43,309 nucleotides of DNA from an uncultured Eisenbergiella sp. GTDB taxonomy: Bacteria; Bacillota; Clostridia; Lachnospirales; Lachnospiraceae. The stretch's first letter is position 1; each line of letters starts with the position of its first letter. The DNA lies in the NCBI GenBank assembly GCA_904392525.1, contig CAJFMW010000005.1:1-43309 (forward strand). The letters are read 5' to 3'. Shown here piece by piece: positions 17,309-25,984 of the stretch. Below the pieces are notes generated by a model. The model searched no databases. It saw nothing but the letters and a program-made list of their open reading frames with translations, and was not told where the DNA came from. A program made the translations under genes and the position numbers.

Positions 17309-17337
17309 AAAAGTCGATTTTAAAAGTCGATTTTTTT
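17309..17337 (+). repeat. Tandem 13-base AT-rich repeat with T-run
   Basis: AAAAGTCGATTTT occurs twice head to tail (17309-17321 and 17322-17334) and ends in seven T. TCGA and the A/T arms of the two copies can pair with each other, so it may act as a weak terminator for the TIGR04086 gene. Confidence 0.6.
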
Positions 17338-17368
17338 AGCAAAAACACTTTTCTGAGAGAAAAATGTA

Positions 17369-17377
17369 TGCTATACT
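17369..17377 (+). promoter_or_regulatory. Extended -10 promoter of scfA
   Basis: TGCTATACT is an extended -10 box (TGn then TATACT at 17372-17377), 34 bases before the scfA start. The -35 region (TTTTCT at 17349-17354, spacer 17) is poor. The ribosome site AAGGAGG (17398-17404) is excellent. Confidence 0.6.
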
Positions 17378-17411
17378 TACGAAGATAATGGCGTAGTAAG
17401 GAGGCGATCGT

Positions 17412-17555
17412 ATGAAGCACATCAAGACACTGAGCACGAGAGACCTGAAGGAATCCATGAAGAAGGGCGGATGCGGAGAGTGCCAGACATCCTGCCAGTC
17501 TGCATGCAAGACGTCCTGTACGGTAGGAAATCAGAGCTGTGAGAAGATGAAATAA
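17412..17555 (+). CDS. scfA: SCIFF ranthipeptide precursor (six cysteines in forty-five)
   Basis: A 47-residue peptide starts at ATG 17412, eight bases after a near-perfect AAGGAGG. It begins MKHIKTLSTRDLKESMKKGG, a leader typical of SCIFF peptides (TIGR03973). It carries six Cys at residues 21, 24, 28, 32, 36 and 43, spaced among Thr and Ser. In this ranthipeptide class the radical SAM maturase links Cys sulfur to a gamma carbon of a neighbouring residue, commonly Thr. Candidate acceptors here include T26, T34 and T37. The peptide is present across most Clostridia and is implicated in population-level signalling, though its role is not settled. The maturase gene follows after a hairpin. Confidence is high. 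Confidence 0.95.
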   Translation: MKHIKTLSTRDLKESMKKGGCGECQTSCQSACKTSCTVGNQSCEKMK

Positions 17556-17617
17556 GCAGCCTGAAACGGACAACCGAAGACGGTTCTTATAAGCAGCGAT
17601 GAACAGTCGCTGCTTAT
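17552..17617 (+). promoter_or_regulatory. Intergenic hairpin with two competing 5' arms between scfA and scfB
   Basis: ATAAGCAGCGA (17589-17599) and TCGCTGCTTAT (17607-17617) form a perfect 11-base-pair hairpin. The first nine bases, ATAAGCAGC, also occur at 17552-17560 overlapping the scfA stop codon. That copy could pair with the same 3' arm. No T-run follows, so it is not a classical terminator. It may stabilise scfA mRNA, limit read-through to scfB, or switch between two folds. Confidence 0.6.
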
Positions 17618-17657
17618 TATACGTCCAAGGGAAATTGTGGAGAAAGGAAAGATTTCA

Positions 17658-19043
17658 GTGATACATCAGTATAGAAACAACGGCTACAACATCGTGATGG
17701 ATGTCAACAGCGGAAGCGTGCATGTTGTGGACGATTGTGTTTATGAGGTTCTGCCGGCGGTGGAGCAGCTTTTTGCGCAGGGGAACCGGGACAGACAGAG
17801 CATCCTGGATGCCGTGCTGAAGGGCGGATATCATTTTGAGAAGCAGGAGCTTTCCGAGGCGGTTGATGAGATTCTGGAGCTTGCGGAAGCGGGACAGCTT
17901 TTTACGGAAGATATATATGAGAAGTATATTGGCGACTTCAAGAACCGCCAGACGGTGGTGAAGGCGCTGTGCCTGCATGTGGCACATGACTGTAACCTGG
18001 CCTGCCGCTACTGCTTTGCGGAAGAAGGGGAATACCACGGCAGACGGGCAATCATGAGCTTCGAGGTGGGAAAGAAGGCGCTGGATTTCCTGGTGGCTTC
18101 TTCCGGAAACCGGGTGAATCTGGAAGTGGATTTCTTCGGTGGGGAACCGCTGATGAACTGGCAGGTGGTGAAGGATCTCGTGGCCTACGGCAGAAGCCTG
18201 GAGGAGCCGCATCACAAGAAGTTCCGTTTTACCCTGACCACCAACGGCGTTCTTTTGAATGATGAGATCCAGGAGTTTCTGAATAAGGAAATGGCCAATG
18301 TGGTACTCAGCATCGACGGACGTAAGGAAGTGAACGACCGGATGCGCCCGCACCGGGGCGGACAGGGGAGCTATGATGAGATCGTTCCCAAGTTCCAGAA
18401 GCTCGCCGACAGCAGAGGGCAGTTCAACTATTATGCCCGCGGCACATTCACCCATAACAATCTGGACTTTGCAGAGGATGTGAAGCATCTGGCGGATCTG
18501 GGATTTGAGCAGCTTTCCGTGGAGCCCGTGGTGGCAGATCCGAAGGAGGATTATGCGATCCGCGAAGAGGACGTTCCGGCGATCCTGGAGGAATATGACA
18601 GACTGGCAGTGGAGCTGATCAAGCGTCAGAAAGAGGGAAGAGGCGTTAACTTCTTCCATTACATGATCGATTTAAGCGGCGGCCCCTGCGTGGCGAAGCG
18701 TCTGTCCGGCTGTGGCTCAGGAACGGAATATCTGGCGGTAACGCCCTGGGGCGACCTGTATCCCTGCCATCAGTTTGTGGGCCAGGAGGAATTCCTCATG
18801 GGCAACGTGGACGAGGGAATTACCAGAGAGGATATCCGGGACAGGTTTAAGAGCTGCAATGTCTATACAAAAGAAAAGTGTAAGGACTGCTTTGCGAAGT
18901 TCTACTGTAGCGGCGGCTGTGCGGCGAACGCCTGGAATTTCTCCGGCGATATCAACGGCTGCTATGAAATCGGCTGTGAGCTTCAAAGAAAGCGCGTTGA
19001 ATGCGCGATCATGATGAAGGCGGCTCTTGCCGAAGAGAATTAA
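17658..19043 (+). CDS. scfB: SCIFF radical SAM maturase
   Basis: This enzyme (TIGR03974) installs thioether crosslinks in the SCIFF peptide. I start it at GTG 17658, giving MIHQYRNNGYNIVMDVNSGSVHVVD, the usual family N terminus, with AAAGGAAAG about 9 bases upstream. The frame is open to GTG 17637, which has no good ribosome site. The N-terminal ~95 residues form the RiPP-recognition-like region. The radical SAM motif is C112-x3-C116-x2-C119 (DCNLACRYCF), with FFGGEPLMNW after it. The C-terminal SPASM domain carries auxiliary Fe-S ligands (CVAKRLSGCGSG, CKDCFAKFYCSGGCAAN, CYEIGC). The length of 461 residues is normal. secDF starts 12 bases after the stop. Confidence 0.95.
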   Translation: MIHQYRNNGYNIVMDVNSGSVHVVDDCVYEVLPAVEQLFAQGNRDRQSILDAVLKGGYHFEKQELSEAVDEILELAEAGQLFTEDIYEKYIGDFKNRQTVVKALCLHVAHDCNLACRYCFAEEGEYHGRRAIMSFEVGKKALDFLVASSGNRVNLEVDFFGGEPLMNWQVVKDLVAYGRSLEEPHHKKFRFTLTTNGVLLNDEIQEFLNKEMANVVLSIDGRKEVNDRMRPHRGGQGSYDEIVPKFQKLADSRGQFNYYARGTFTHNNLDFAEDVKHLADLGFEQLSVEPVVADPKEDYAIREEDVPAILEEYDRLAVELIKRQKEGRGVNFFHYMIDLSGGPCVAKRLSGCGSGTEYLAVTPWGDLYPCHQFVGQEEFLMGNVDEGITREDIRDRFKSCNVYTKEKCKDCFAKFYCSGGCAANAWNFSGDINGCYEIGCELQRKRVECAIMMKAALAEEN

Positions 19044-19055
19044 AGGAGAAAAAAG

Positions 19056-21242
19056 ATGAACAGGAAAAAAGGCATAATTACGCTTGTCGTGTTTTTCATC
19101 CTGCTCGTCGGACTGGGCTATGTGGCCATTTTCGGCGTAGGGAGCGACCGTTCCGGTTCTGCGGCCAGCATCAAGCAGGGACTTGATCTGGCAGGCGGCG
19201 TGAGCATCACCTATCAGGTGGTGGGTGACGAGGAGCCGGACAGTGCGGATATGAGCGATACCATTTACAAGCTGCAGCAGCGTGTGGAGGCCTATTCCAC
19301 CGAGGCGCAGGTGTATCAGGAGGGAACGGACCGGATTAACATTGAGATCCCCGGCGTGTCAGATGCGAACGCGGTGCTGGAGGAACTGGGAAGACCCGGC
19401 TCTCTGACCTTCCAGGATTCTTCAGGGAATACAGTGCTGGACGGAACGGATATTGCGGATGCGCAGGCGGGCTATCAGACCGACAGCCTGGGCAATCAGA
19501 CGCCTGTGGTGCAGCTCACCATGACGGAAGAGGGAACGCAGAAATTTGCAGATGCCACGGAAGCGGCGGCGCCGACCCATGATATCATTTACATCATTTA
19601 CGATGGAGAGGTGGTCAGCTCTCCCGCGGTGAATGATCCGATTACGGACGGCCAGGCTGTAATTACGGGAATGGCCTCCTTTGAAGAGGCGCAGAATCTG
19701 GCGTCCACCATCCGTATCGGCGGACTGAGTCTGGAGCTGGAGGAGCTGCGTTCCAATGTGGTAGGCGCCCAGCTGGGAAGCGAAGCCATTGAGAGAAGTC
19801 TGCTGGCGGGAGCCATCGGCATGGCGATCGTCATGATTTTCATGATTGCGGTATACTGGATTCCCGGCCTTGCCAGCGCGCTGGCTCTGTGCCTGTACGT
19901 GGAGCTCACCGTTCTGCTGCTGTACGGCTTTGACATCACGCTGACGCTGCCCGGCGTTGCGGGAATTATCCTTTCCATCGGTATGGCGGTGGATGCAAAT
20001 GTGATCATTTTCGCCCGGATCCGGGAGGAGATCGCGACGGGAAAAACGGTGAAAGCCGCCATGAAGATCGGCTTCCAGAAGGCGCTTTCGGCCATTATTG
20101 ACGGCAATGTTACCACGCTGATCGCAGCGGCGGTTCTGGGCTTCCTTGGATCCGGAACAGTGCGCGGCTTCGCGCAGACGCTGGCGCTTGGTATTGTGGT
20201 ATCCATGTTCACGGCGCTGTTTGTGACCAGAAGCCTGATGAACGCGTTCTATGCCCTGGGCATTCGGGACGAGAAGTTCTACGGAAGGGCGAAGGAAAGG
20301 AAAACCGTCAATTTTGTCTCCAAAAAGGCAGTTTTTTTTACGGTTTCCATCGCTGTGATCCTTGTTGGATTCATCTCCATGGGAGTGTTTCAGGCACGCA
20401 CGGGCCAGGCGCTCAATTATAGTCTGGAGTTTGTAGGAGGCACCTCAACAAATGTGACCTTTAATGAGGATATGAGCATTGAGGAGCTGGATACACAGGT
20501 GGTTCCGCTCATCGAGGAGATTACCGGGGATGGCAATGTGCAGACCCAGAAGGTGCAGGGAACCGCGCAGGTCATCTTTAAGACCAGAACTCTGAGCGCG
20601 GATGAAAGAGAAGAGATGAACCAGATGCTGTCGGATAACTTTGATGTGGACGCCGCGACGACGACGGCGGAATCCATCAGTTCTACCATCAGCGGAGAGA
20701 CCAGACAGGAAGCTCTGATCGCTGTGATCGTGTCTGCCTTCTTCATGCTGCTTTATGTCTGGTTCCGGTTCAAGGATGTGCGTTTCGGTGCCAGTGCGGT
20801 GACGGCGCTGATTCATGATGTGCTGGTGGTGCTCGCTTTTTATGCGGTGGCCCGCGTTTCCGTGGGAAGTACCTTCATCGCCTGCATCCTGACGATCGTG
20901 GGTTATTCCATCAATGCCACAATCGTTATCTTCGACCGTATCCGTGAAAACATGCGGGCGGAAGGAACAGACAACCTGCCGGAACTGGTGAACCGGAGTA
21001 TCACGCAGACGCTTTCCAGAAGTATTTTCACCTCTCTGACCACTTTCATCATGGTTGCCGTGCTGTATGCGGTAGGGGTGAGTTCCATCCGGGAATTCGC
21101 ACTGCCTCTGATGATCGGTATTGCCTGCGGAACCTATTCCTCTGTGTGCATCACCGGAGCGCTCTGGCTGGTGCTGAGAAAGATCGGTGGTAAGGGAAAA
21201 GGACAGGAAACGGCCAAAATCACCAAAAAGGCGAAGGCCTGA
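19056..21242 (+). CDS. secDF: Protein translocase SecDF (fused SecD-SecF)
   Basis: A single 728-residue polypeptide combines SecD and SecF, RND-type membrane proteins that use the proton-motive force to aid late steps of Sec export. The SecD half has a first helix (residues ~7-27), the conserved GLDLAGGVSITYQ, the large periplasmic P1 domain, and five further helices (IVMIFMIAVYWIPG, LPGVAGIILSIGMAVDANVIIF). The SecF half begins near residue 420 (VSIAVILVGFISMGVF), has LEFVGGTSTNV, then helices including VLVVLAFYAVARV and IVGYSINATIVIFDRIREN. A GGAG ribosome site lies 8 bases upstream. It follows scfB closely, the usual clostridial order. A terminator separates it from recJ. Confidence 0.96.
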   Translation: MNRKKGIITLVVFFILLVGLGYVAIFGVGSDRSGSAASIKQGLDLAGGVSITYQVVGDEEPDSADMSDTIYKLQQRVEAYSTEAQVYQEGTDRINIEIPGVSDANAVLEELGRPGSLTFQDSSGNTVLDGTDIADAQAGYQTDSLGNQTPVVQLTMTEEGTQKFADATEAAAPTHDIIYIIYDGEVVSSPAVNDPITDGQAVITGMASFEEAQNLASTIRIGGLSLELEELRSNVVGAQLGSEAIERSLLAGAIGMAIVMIFMIAVYWIPGLASALALCLYVELTVLLLYGFDITLTLPGVAGIILSIGMAVDANVIIFARIREEIATGKTVKAAMKIGFQKALSAIIDGNVTTLIAAAVLGFLGSGTVRGFAQTLALGIVVSMFTALFVTRSLMNAFYALGIRDEKFYGRAKERKTVNFVSKKAVFFTVSIAVILVGFISMGVFQARTGQALNYSLEFVGGTSTNVTFNEDMSIEELDTQVVPLIEEITGDGNVQTQKVQGTAQVIFKTRTLSADEREEMNQMLSDNFDVDAATTTAESISSTISGETRQEALIAVIVSAFFMLLYVWFRFKDVRFGASAVTALIHDVLVVLAFYAVARVSVGSTFIACILTIVGYSINATIVIFDRIRENMRAEGTDNLPELVNRSITQTLSRSIFTSLTTFIMVAVLYAVGVSSIREFALPLMIGIACGTYSSVCITGALWLVLRKIGGKGKGQETAKITKKAKA

Positions 21243-21291
21243 CGACAGGCCGGGACGAAAGCTGTTTTCGGAAAAAAGAAACGCAAAGCGG

Positions 21292-21338
21292 AGGCGTTCT
21301 GCCGGAGGCGAAAAGCCGTCCGGCGGGACGCCTTTTTT
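21292..21338 (+). terminator. Terminator between secDF and recJ
   Basis: AGGCGTTCTGCCGG (21292-21305) pairs with CCGGCGGGACGCCT (21320-21333), with a small internal mismatch, over an AGGCGAAAAGCCGT loop. Six T end it at 21338. The loop itself holds a smaller GGCGAAAAGCC hairpin. It splits what looks like one operon, so recJ likely depends on read-through or on its own weak promoter. Confidence 0.88.
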
Positions 21339-21383
21339 AGTTGGATGCTGGCCTCAGCGTACCGCTTCGGCATGGAGGTAAAT

Positions 21384-23177
21384 ATGGCAAAATGGTTTGT
21401 TGCCGCCAAGAAGGCGGATTTTAATAAAATAGCGAAGGAGTTCGGCATCAGCCCGGTGACGGCGAGAATCCTGAGAAACCGGGGGCTTACGCGGGACGAG
21501 GAATTCCGGAAATTTCTGTATGGAACGGTGGATGATATGTATCCACCGGAAGCGCTTCTTGGCATGGAAGAGGCGGCAGCGCTTTTGACTGCAAAAGTCC
21601 GGGAAGGGAAAAAGATCCGCGTGATCGGCGATTATGACGCGGATGGAGTCTGCGCTTCCTGCATCCTGCATCAGGGACTGAAGGAAGCGGGAGCGGATGC
21701 GGACACGGCGATTCCGGACCGGATGAAGGACGGCTACGGGCTGAATGAGCATCTGGTTCTGGACGCTTATGAGGCGGGAATCGATACGATCCTCACCTGC
21801 GACAACGGGATCGCAGCGGGGGCGGAAATCGCTCTTGCGAAGGAAAAGGGCATGACCGTCATCGTGACGGATCATCATGAGGTTCCCTATGAGGAGCGGG
21901 ACGGGGAGCGGATCTGGCGCCTTCCTCCGGCCGATGTGGTGGTGGATCCGAAGCAGGAGGGGGATACCTGTCCCTTCCAGGGGATTTGCGGAGCGGTGGT
22001 CGCCTATAAGCTGATTCTGTGCCTGTATGGGAAGCTTGGACTTCTGGAATCGAAAAAAAGATTCCTGGACGGCCTTCTGGAGCTGGCGGCCTTTGCCACG
22101 GTCTGCGATGTGATGGAGCTTCTGGATGAAAACCGGATCATCGTCCGTTACGGTCTTTCTCATATGAAGCATACGGAAAACGAGGGCCTGCGCGCGCTGA
22201 TGGAGGTGAACAGCATTGAACCGGAAAAGCTGACCGCCTATACCATCGGGTTTGTGCTTGGCCCCTGTATTAACGCTACGGGCCGGCTGGATACGGCGGT
22301 GCGGGCGTTAAAGCTTCTGGAGGAGAAGGACCGGGCGGAGGCGGTGCGGACTGCGTCCGAGTTAAAGGCTCTCAACGACAGCCGGAAGGAAATGACGGAA
22401 CATTTCGTGAAGCAGGCCGTCGCCCAGGTGGAGGAGGAAGCGCTGGGAGAGGACCGGGTACTGGTCATTTTTCTGCCGGACTGCCATGAAAGCCTCGCCG
22501 GCATCATTGCGGGACGGGTGCGGGAAAAATATTATAAGCCCGTTTTTGTCCTGACCCGCGCCGAGGACGGGGTGAAGGGGAGCGGACGCTCCATCGAAAC
22601 CTACCACATGTTTGAGGAAATGACGAAGATCCGGGAGATTTTCACCAGATACGGCGGCCATAAGATGGCGGCCGGGCTATCCATCAAAAGCGGCGACGTG
22701 GAGACGTTCCGCAGGCGAATCAATGAGGTCTGTACCCTCACGCCCCAGGATCTGGAGGAACGGGTCCATATCGACGTGCCCATGCCGGTTTCCTACATCA
22801 CCCGTTCTCTGGTGGACGAGCTGGACCGGCTGGAGCCCTTTGGAAACGGCAATCCCAGGCCGCTGTTTGCGCAGAAGGACCTTCTGTTCCTCTCTGCCCG
22901 CGTGCTGGGGAAAAATGGAAACGCGGTGCGTTTTACGGTTCTGGATGACGCGGGGCAGCGCTGGGAGATGATGGCCTTTGGCGATCCCGCCCCCATGGAC
23001 GCCTATATGGAGGAAAAATTTGGAAGCGAAGCGGTGCGAAGGCTGTATGGAATGGGATTTTCCATGACCGGTGGCGGGGAAACGTCTCAAATCCGTCTGT
23101 CCGTAACCTATTACCCTTCCGTGAATACCTGGAAAGGGGATTCCCGGCTGCAGCTGGTGATGAAACAGTACCAGTAA
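21384..23177 (+). CDS. recJ: Single-stranded-DNA-specific exonuclease RecJ
   Basis: RecJ is a 5'-3' single-strand exonuclease for recombination and mismatch repair. The DHH phosphoesterase motifs are all present: I, VIGDYDADGVCAS; II, TCDNGIAAG; III, VTDHHEVP. The DHHA1 region carries GRLDTAVRALKLL, then FLPDCHESLAGIIAGRV and SGRSIETYHM with RYGGHKMAAGLS. An OB-like domain forms the C terminus. ATG 21384 is chosen because GGAGGT (21374-21379) stands 4 bases before it and the protein then starts MAKWFVAAKK. The open frame reaches upstream to 21345, into the terminator. At 597 residues it is a normal short firmicute RecJ. Confidence 0.95.
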   Translation: MAKWFVAAKKADFNKIAKEFGISPVTARILRNRGLTRDEEFRKFLYGTVDDMYPPEALLGMEEAAALLTAKVREGKKIRVIGDYDADGVCASCILHQGLKEAGADADTAIPDRMKDGYGLNEHLVLDAYEAGIDTILTCDNGIAAGAEIALAKEKGMTVIVTDHHEVPYEERDGERIWRLPPADVVVDPKQEGDTCPFQGICGAVVAYKLILCLYGKLGLLESKKRFLDGLLELAAFATVCDVMELLDENRIIVRYGLSHMKHTENEGLRALMEVNSIEPEKLTAYTIGFVLGPCINATGRLDTAVRALKLLEEKDRAEAVRTASELKALNDSRKEMTEHFVKQAVAQVEEEALGEDRVLVIFLPDCHESLAGIIAGRVREKYYKPVFVLTRAEDGVKGSGRSIETYHMFEEMTKIREIFTRYGGHKMAAGLSIKSGDVETFRRRINEVCTLTPQDLEERVHIDVPMPVSYITRSLVDELDRLEPFGNGNPRPLFAQKDLLFLSARVLGKNGNAVRFTVLDDAGQRWEMMAFGDPAPMDAYMEEKFGSEAVRRLYGMGFSMTGGGETSQIRLSVTYYPSVNTWKGDSRLQLVMKQYQ

Positions 23178-23181
23178 GCGC

Positions 23182-23210
23182 TTGCAGGATGGCACCCGTT
23201 ATCCTATAAT
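23182..23210 (+). promoter_or_regulatory. Promoter of the PfkB-family kinase
   Basis: TTGCAG (23182-23187), exactly 17 bases and a perfect TATAAT (23205-23210) begin 5 bases after the recJ stop. The transcript would carry a leader of about 95 bases. Confidence 0.8.
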
Positions 23211-23311
23211 ATATAGATGAAAAAGGGAATGAGACATACTGTTTCAACGATAAAAAGAAGGGCCGGCAGGGGAAGAAAACGCATCCGCCTGCGGCAGAAA
23301 CAGAGGCACAT

Positions 23312-24250
23312 ATGATATTGACAGTGACATTGAATCCGGCGGTGGACAAGACCTACCGCACGGAAGAGCTTTTTTGCGGAAGGGTGAACCGGATGCGTTC
23401 CGTCACCAACATAGCGGGCGGAAAGGGAATCAACGTGAGCAAAATCCTGAGGCAGTATGACTGTGAGGTGACTGCGACGGGATTCCTGGGAGGCTTTCCG
23501 GGACGGTGGATCGAAAGCGAGCTGCGCCGTGCCGGGATGAAATGCGAATTTATCAAAATCGGTCAGGAAACCAGGAGCAGCATGAATGTGGTTGCGGACA
23601 ACGGCTATGTGACGGAAATTCTGGAGCCGGGGCCGCAGATTGCGGAAGCGGAAATGGAGGAATTCCTGGAGCGTTTTGACCGCCTGCTGCCGGGCAGCAG
23701 CATTGTAGTGCTGTCAGGAAGCGTGCCGCAGGGCGTCCCGGAAGACATTTACGCGGAGCTGATCCGCCGCGCACAGGCGCAGGGAAAGGAAACGATTCTG
23801 GATACCAGCGGGGAGCTTCTGCGAAAGGGAATTGAGGCGGCCCCCACGGCGATCAAGCCGAACCGCAGGGAGATGGAATATGTGATCGGACATAAGCTGA
23901 ACGGCAGGGACGGACTTTTGGAGGCCGCGGCGTTTCTGCGCAGAAACGGCGTCCATATGGCGGCGGTTTCTCTGGGAAGCAAAGGGCTTCTGATGGCCGG
24001 AGAAGAAGGCCTCTTTTATGCGAAGCCGCCTCGTGTGAAAACGCTGAATACCGTAGGCTGCGGCGACTGTGTGGTCGCATCCATGGTGATGTCACGGACC
24101 GCCGGGCTGGGTGAGGAGGAGATGCTGCGGCGCGCGGTGGCCCTGTCCGCTGCGAGCGCCTCTTCTCTGGAAAGCGGAAGCGTTCCGAAGGAGCTTGCCG
24201 CAAGACTGTATGAAGAGGTTGAGGTGGAAAGGCTGCAGCTGCCCCTGTAA
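23312..24250 (+). CDS. 1-phosphofructokinase / tagatose-6-phosphate kinase family hexose kinase
   Basis: A 312-residue PfkB-superfamily kinase of the LacC/FruK branch. The N-terminal TVTLNPAVDKTY is diagnostic of the 1-phosphofructokinase group. GGKGINVSKIL (residues ~32-42) binds the sugar and VVLSGSVPQGVP precedes the nucleotide site. The anion-hole and catalytic-base motif near residue 248 reads NTVGCGDC where most relatives have G-A-G-D-S/T; the catalytic Asp is kept. No PTS or fructose repressor gene is adjacent, so the substrate cannot be fixed: fructose-1-phosphate, tagatose-6-phosphate and fructose-6-phosphate are all possible. GAGG lies 6 bases before the ATG. It has its own promoter and terminator. 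Confidence 0.9.
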   Translation: MILTVTLNPAVDKTYRTEELFCGRVNRMRSVTNIAGGKGINVSKILRQYDCEVTATGFLGGFPGRWIESELRRAGMKCEFIKIGQETRSSMNVVADNGYVTEILEPGPQIAEAEMEEFLERFDRLLPGSSIVVLSGSVPQGVPEDIYAELIRRAQAQGKETILDTSGELLRKGIEAAPTAIKPNRREMEYVIGHKLNGRDGLLEAAAFLRRNGVHMAAVSLGSKGLLMAGEEGLFYAKPPRVKTLNTVGCGDCVVASMVMSRTAGLGEEEMLRRAVALSAASASSLESGSVPKELAARLYEEVEVERLQLPL

Positions 24251-24271
24251 GAAAATGCATAACAGCGCAGA

Positions 24272-24347
24272 ATACGAAGAAGCGCTTCCCCGACTGTCCG
24301 GAATCCGGATTTTACGGGAGAAGCGCTTCTTCGTATCTTATTTTTTA
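24272..24347 (+). terminator. Very long terminator hairpin after the kinase gene
   Basis: ATACGAAGAAGCGCTTC (24272-24288) and its exact complement (24320-24336) form a perfect 17-base-pair stem. The stem continues as CCCG/CGGG with an inner TCCGGA pairing. CTTATTTTTTA follows. Confidence 0.9.
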
Positions 24348-24540
24348 TGAGGGGGGAGATAGGTGTTGTTCATCTATCTAAGATCATCATACAGGAAAAA
24401 TGTGACAGGAATATGTCCTGTTTCTCAAAAAGTCATAAATTTTATTAACTGTTTCTGAAATTTGTTTCGGGTTTGTTTCGATCTCCTTCAGCCTGCTTTT
24501 CCATAGCTTTTTTCTATGCAATCCCATAAAAAACAGCTAC

Positions 24541-24570
24541 TTGATAAAAAATATCCATAAGAGCTATACT
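24541..24570 (+). promoter_or_regulatory. Candidate promoter of the aldo/keto reductase
   Basis: TTGATA (24541-24546), an 18-base spacer and TATACT (24565-24570) lie 70 bases upstream of the start. A TATAAT immediately follows (24571-24576), so the exact -10 is uncertain. No gene is seen between 24348 and 24540. Confidence 0.6.
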
Positions 24571-24639
24571 TATAATCAGGAACAGGATGGAAAAACAGAG
24601 CGGCGCACGGACCGGCAGTTCGTGCGGAAAGGAGAGACA

Positions 24640-25773
24640 ATGATTTACAGAAATTTTCAGGAGATAAAGCTTTCCGGCCTTGGCATGGGCGCCATGCGCC
24701 TTCCTGTCATTGATGGGGACGATTCCAGAATCGATGAGACGAAAACACAGGCCATGGTGGATTACGCCATGGAACAGGGCGTGAATTATTACGATACGGC
24801 CTGGGGCTACCACGACGGCCATTCTGAAACCGTAATGGGAAAGGCGCTGAGCCGCTATCCGAGGGAGAGCTATTACCTTGCGACCAAGTTTCCGGGCTAT
24901 GACCTTTCCAACATGGACAAGGTGGAGGAAATCTTTGAAAAGCAGCTGGAAAAATGCGGGGTGGAATACTTTGATTTTTACCTGTTCCACAACGTCTGCG
25001 AGATGAATATAGACGCCTATCTGGATAAAAAATACGGGATTTACGAATATCTGATGAAGCAGAAAGCGGCCGGAAGGATCCGGCATCTGGGCTTTTCCGC
25101 CCATGGAAATCTGGACGTGATGAAGCGTTTCCTCGACGCCTATGGCAAGGATATGGAATTCTGCCAGATCCAGCTGAATTTCCTGGACTGGACCTTCCAG
25201 GGTGCGAAGGAGAAGGTGGAGCTTCTCAAAGAGTGGAATATCCCGGTATGGGTGATGGAGCCTCTGCGCGGCGGAAAGCTTGCGAAGCTGTCGGCGGAGG
25301 ATGAAAAGGCGTTAAAGGCGCTTCGTCCGGAAGAGAACATCCCCGCATGGGCCTTCCGCTTTCTGCAGTCCGTTCCCGGCGTGACCATGGTGCTTTCCGG
25401 CATGTCCAATCTGCAGCAGATGCAGGACAATATCCATACCTTCGCGGAGGATAAGCCGTTGACGGAAAAGGAAATGGATACCCTCCTTCAGATCGCGGAC
25501 GGGATGGTGAAGAAAATCGTGCTTCCCTGCACGGCCTGCCATTACTGCACCAGCCACTGCCCGCAGGGCCTGCCCATCCCGGAGCTCCTTGCCCTGTACA
25601 ACGAACACTGCTTCACGGAAGGAGGCTTCATCGCGCCGATGGCCCTTTCGGCATATCCGCAGGAAAAGCTGCCCAGCGCCTGCATCGGCTGCAGAAGCTG
25701 CGAAGCGGTCTGCCCGCAGCAGATTAAGATTTCGGAGGCGATGGCGGATTTCGCACAGAAGATGGGAATGTAA
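24640..25773 (+). CDS. Aldo/keto reductase with C-terminal 2[4Fe-4S] ferredoxin domain
   Basis: The first ~280 residues form an AKR barrel: LGMGAMRLPV at the start, the catalytic Tyr region NYYDTAWGYHDGHSE, Lys in YLATKFPG and His in DFYLFHNV. GTG-free start ATG 24640 has AAAGGAGAG 3-11 bases upstream; the frame upstream to 24541 covers the promoter and is not coding. The C-terminal domain has two four-Cys clusters, CTACHYCTSHCPQG and CIGCRSCEAVCPQQ, typical of bacterial ferredoxin modules. This type is common in gut Clostridia and is thought to couple NAD(P)H-dependent carbonyl reduction with ferredoxin; the physiological substrate is unknown. At 377 residues it is normal. It is monocistronic between a promoter and a strong terminator. 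Confidence 0.93.
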   Translation: MIYRNFQEIKLSGLGMGAMRLPVIDGDDSRIDETKTQAMVDYAMEQGVNYYDTAWGYHDGHSETVMGKALSRYPRESYYLATKFPGYDLSNMDKVEEIFEKQLEKCGVEYFDFYLFHNVCEMNIDAYLDKKYGIYEYLMKQKAAGRIRHLGFSAHGNLDVMKRFLDAYGKDMEFCQIQLNFLDWTFQGAKEKVELLKEWNIPVWVMEPLRGGKLAKLSAEDEKALKALRPEENIPAWAFRFLQSVPGVTMVLSGMSNLQQMQDNIHTFAEDKPLTEKEMDTLLQIADGMVKKIVLPCTACHYCTSHCPQGLPIPELLALYNEHCFTEGGFIAPMALSAYPQEKLPSACIGCRSCEAVCPQQIKISEAMADFAQKMGM

Positions 25774-25810
25774 TACATAAACGAAAAAGGAAAAAAGGGT
25801 ACCTGGTAAG

Positions 25811-25852
25811 AACAGCCCCGGCTTCAGAATGTGGATGGCCGGGGCTGTTTTT
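25811..25852 (+). terminator. Terminator of the aldo/keto reductase
   Basis: AACAGCCCCGGC (25811-25822) and GCCGGGGCTGTT (25838-25849) form a perfect 12-base-pair stem; the T-run ends at 25852. It marks the left edge of the accessory patch. Confidence 0.93.
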
Positions 25853-25984
25853 AGATAATATGAAGTGACCCCACATTTGCAGCAACGTGGATTTGAGCCC
25901 ACCATCGGGGGTAGAAGACCGAATCTTTGGAGAAGTACAGGTCGCCCCAGGAGAAGAATTTCAAGCCCATCCATTCCCACAAGA

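Noticed and set aside
17309-17337. Tandem repeat considered as the start of a CRISPR array or iteron set
   Set aside because: Only two 13-base copies without spacers, ending in a T-run; a weak terminator explains it better. No CRISPR array was seen in the window.
25312-25980. A - strand frame across the aldo/keto reductase end and the spacer, with a CxxC-like stretch
   Set aside because: It is antisense to the reductase and its terminator and shows no family signature. The spacer part (25860-25980) has a faint tRNA T-arm-like sequence (GTGGATTTGAGCCCACC), but no cloverleaf can be completed.
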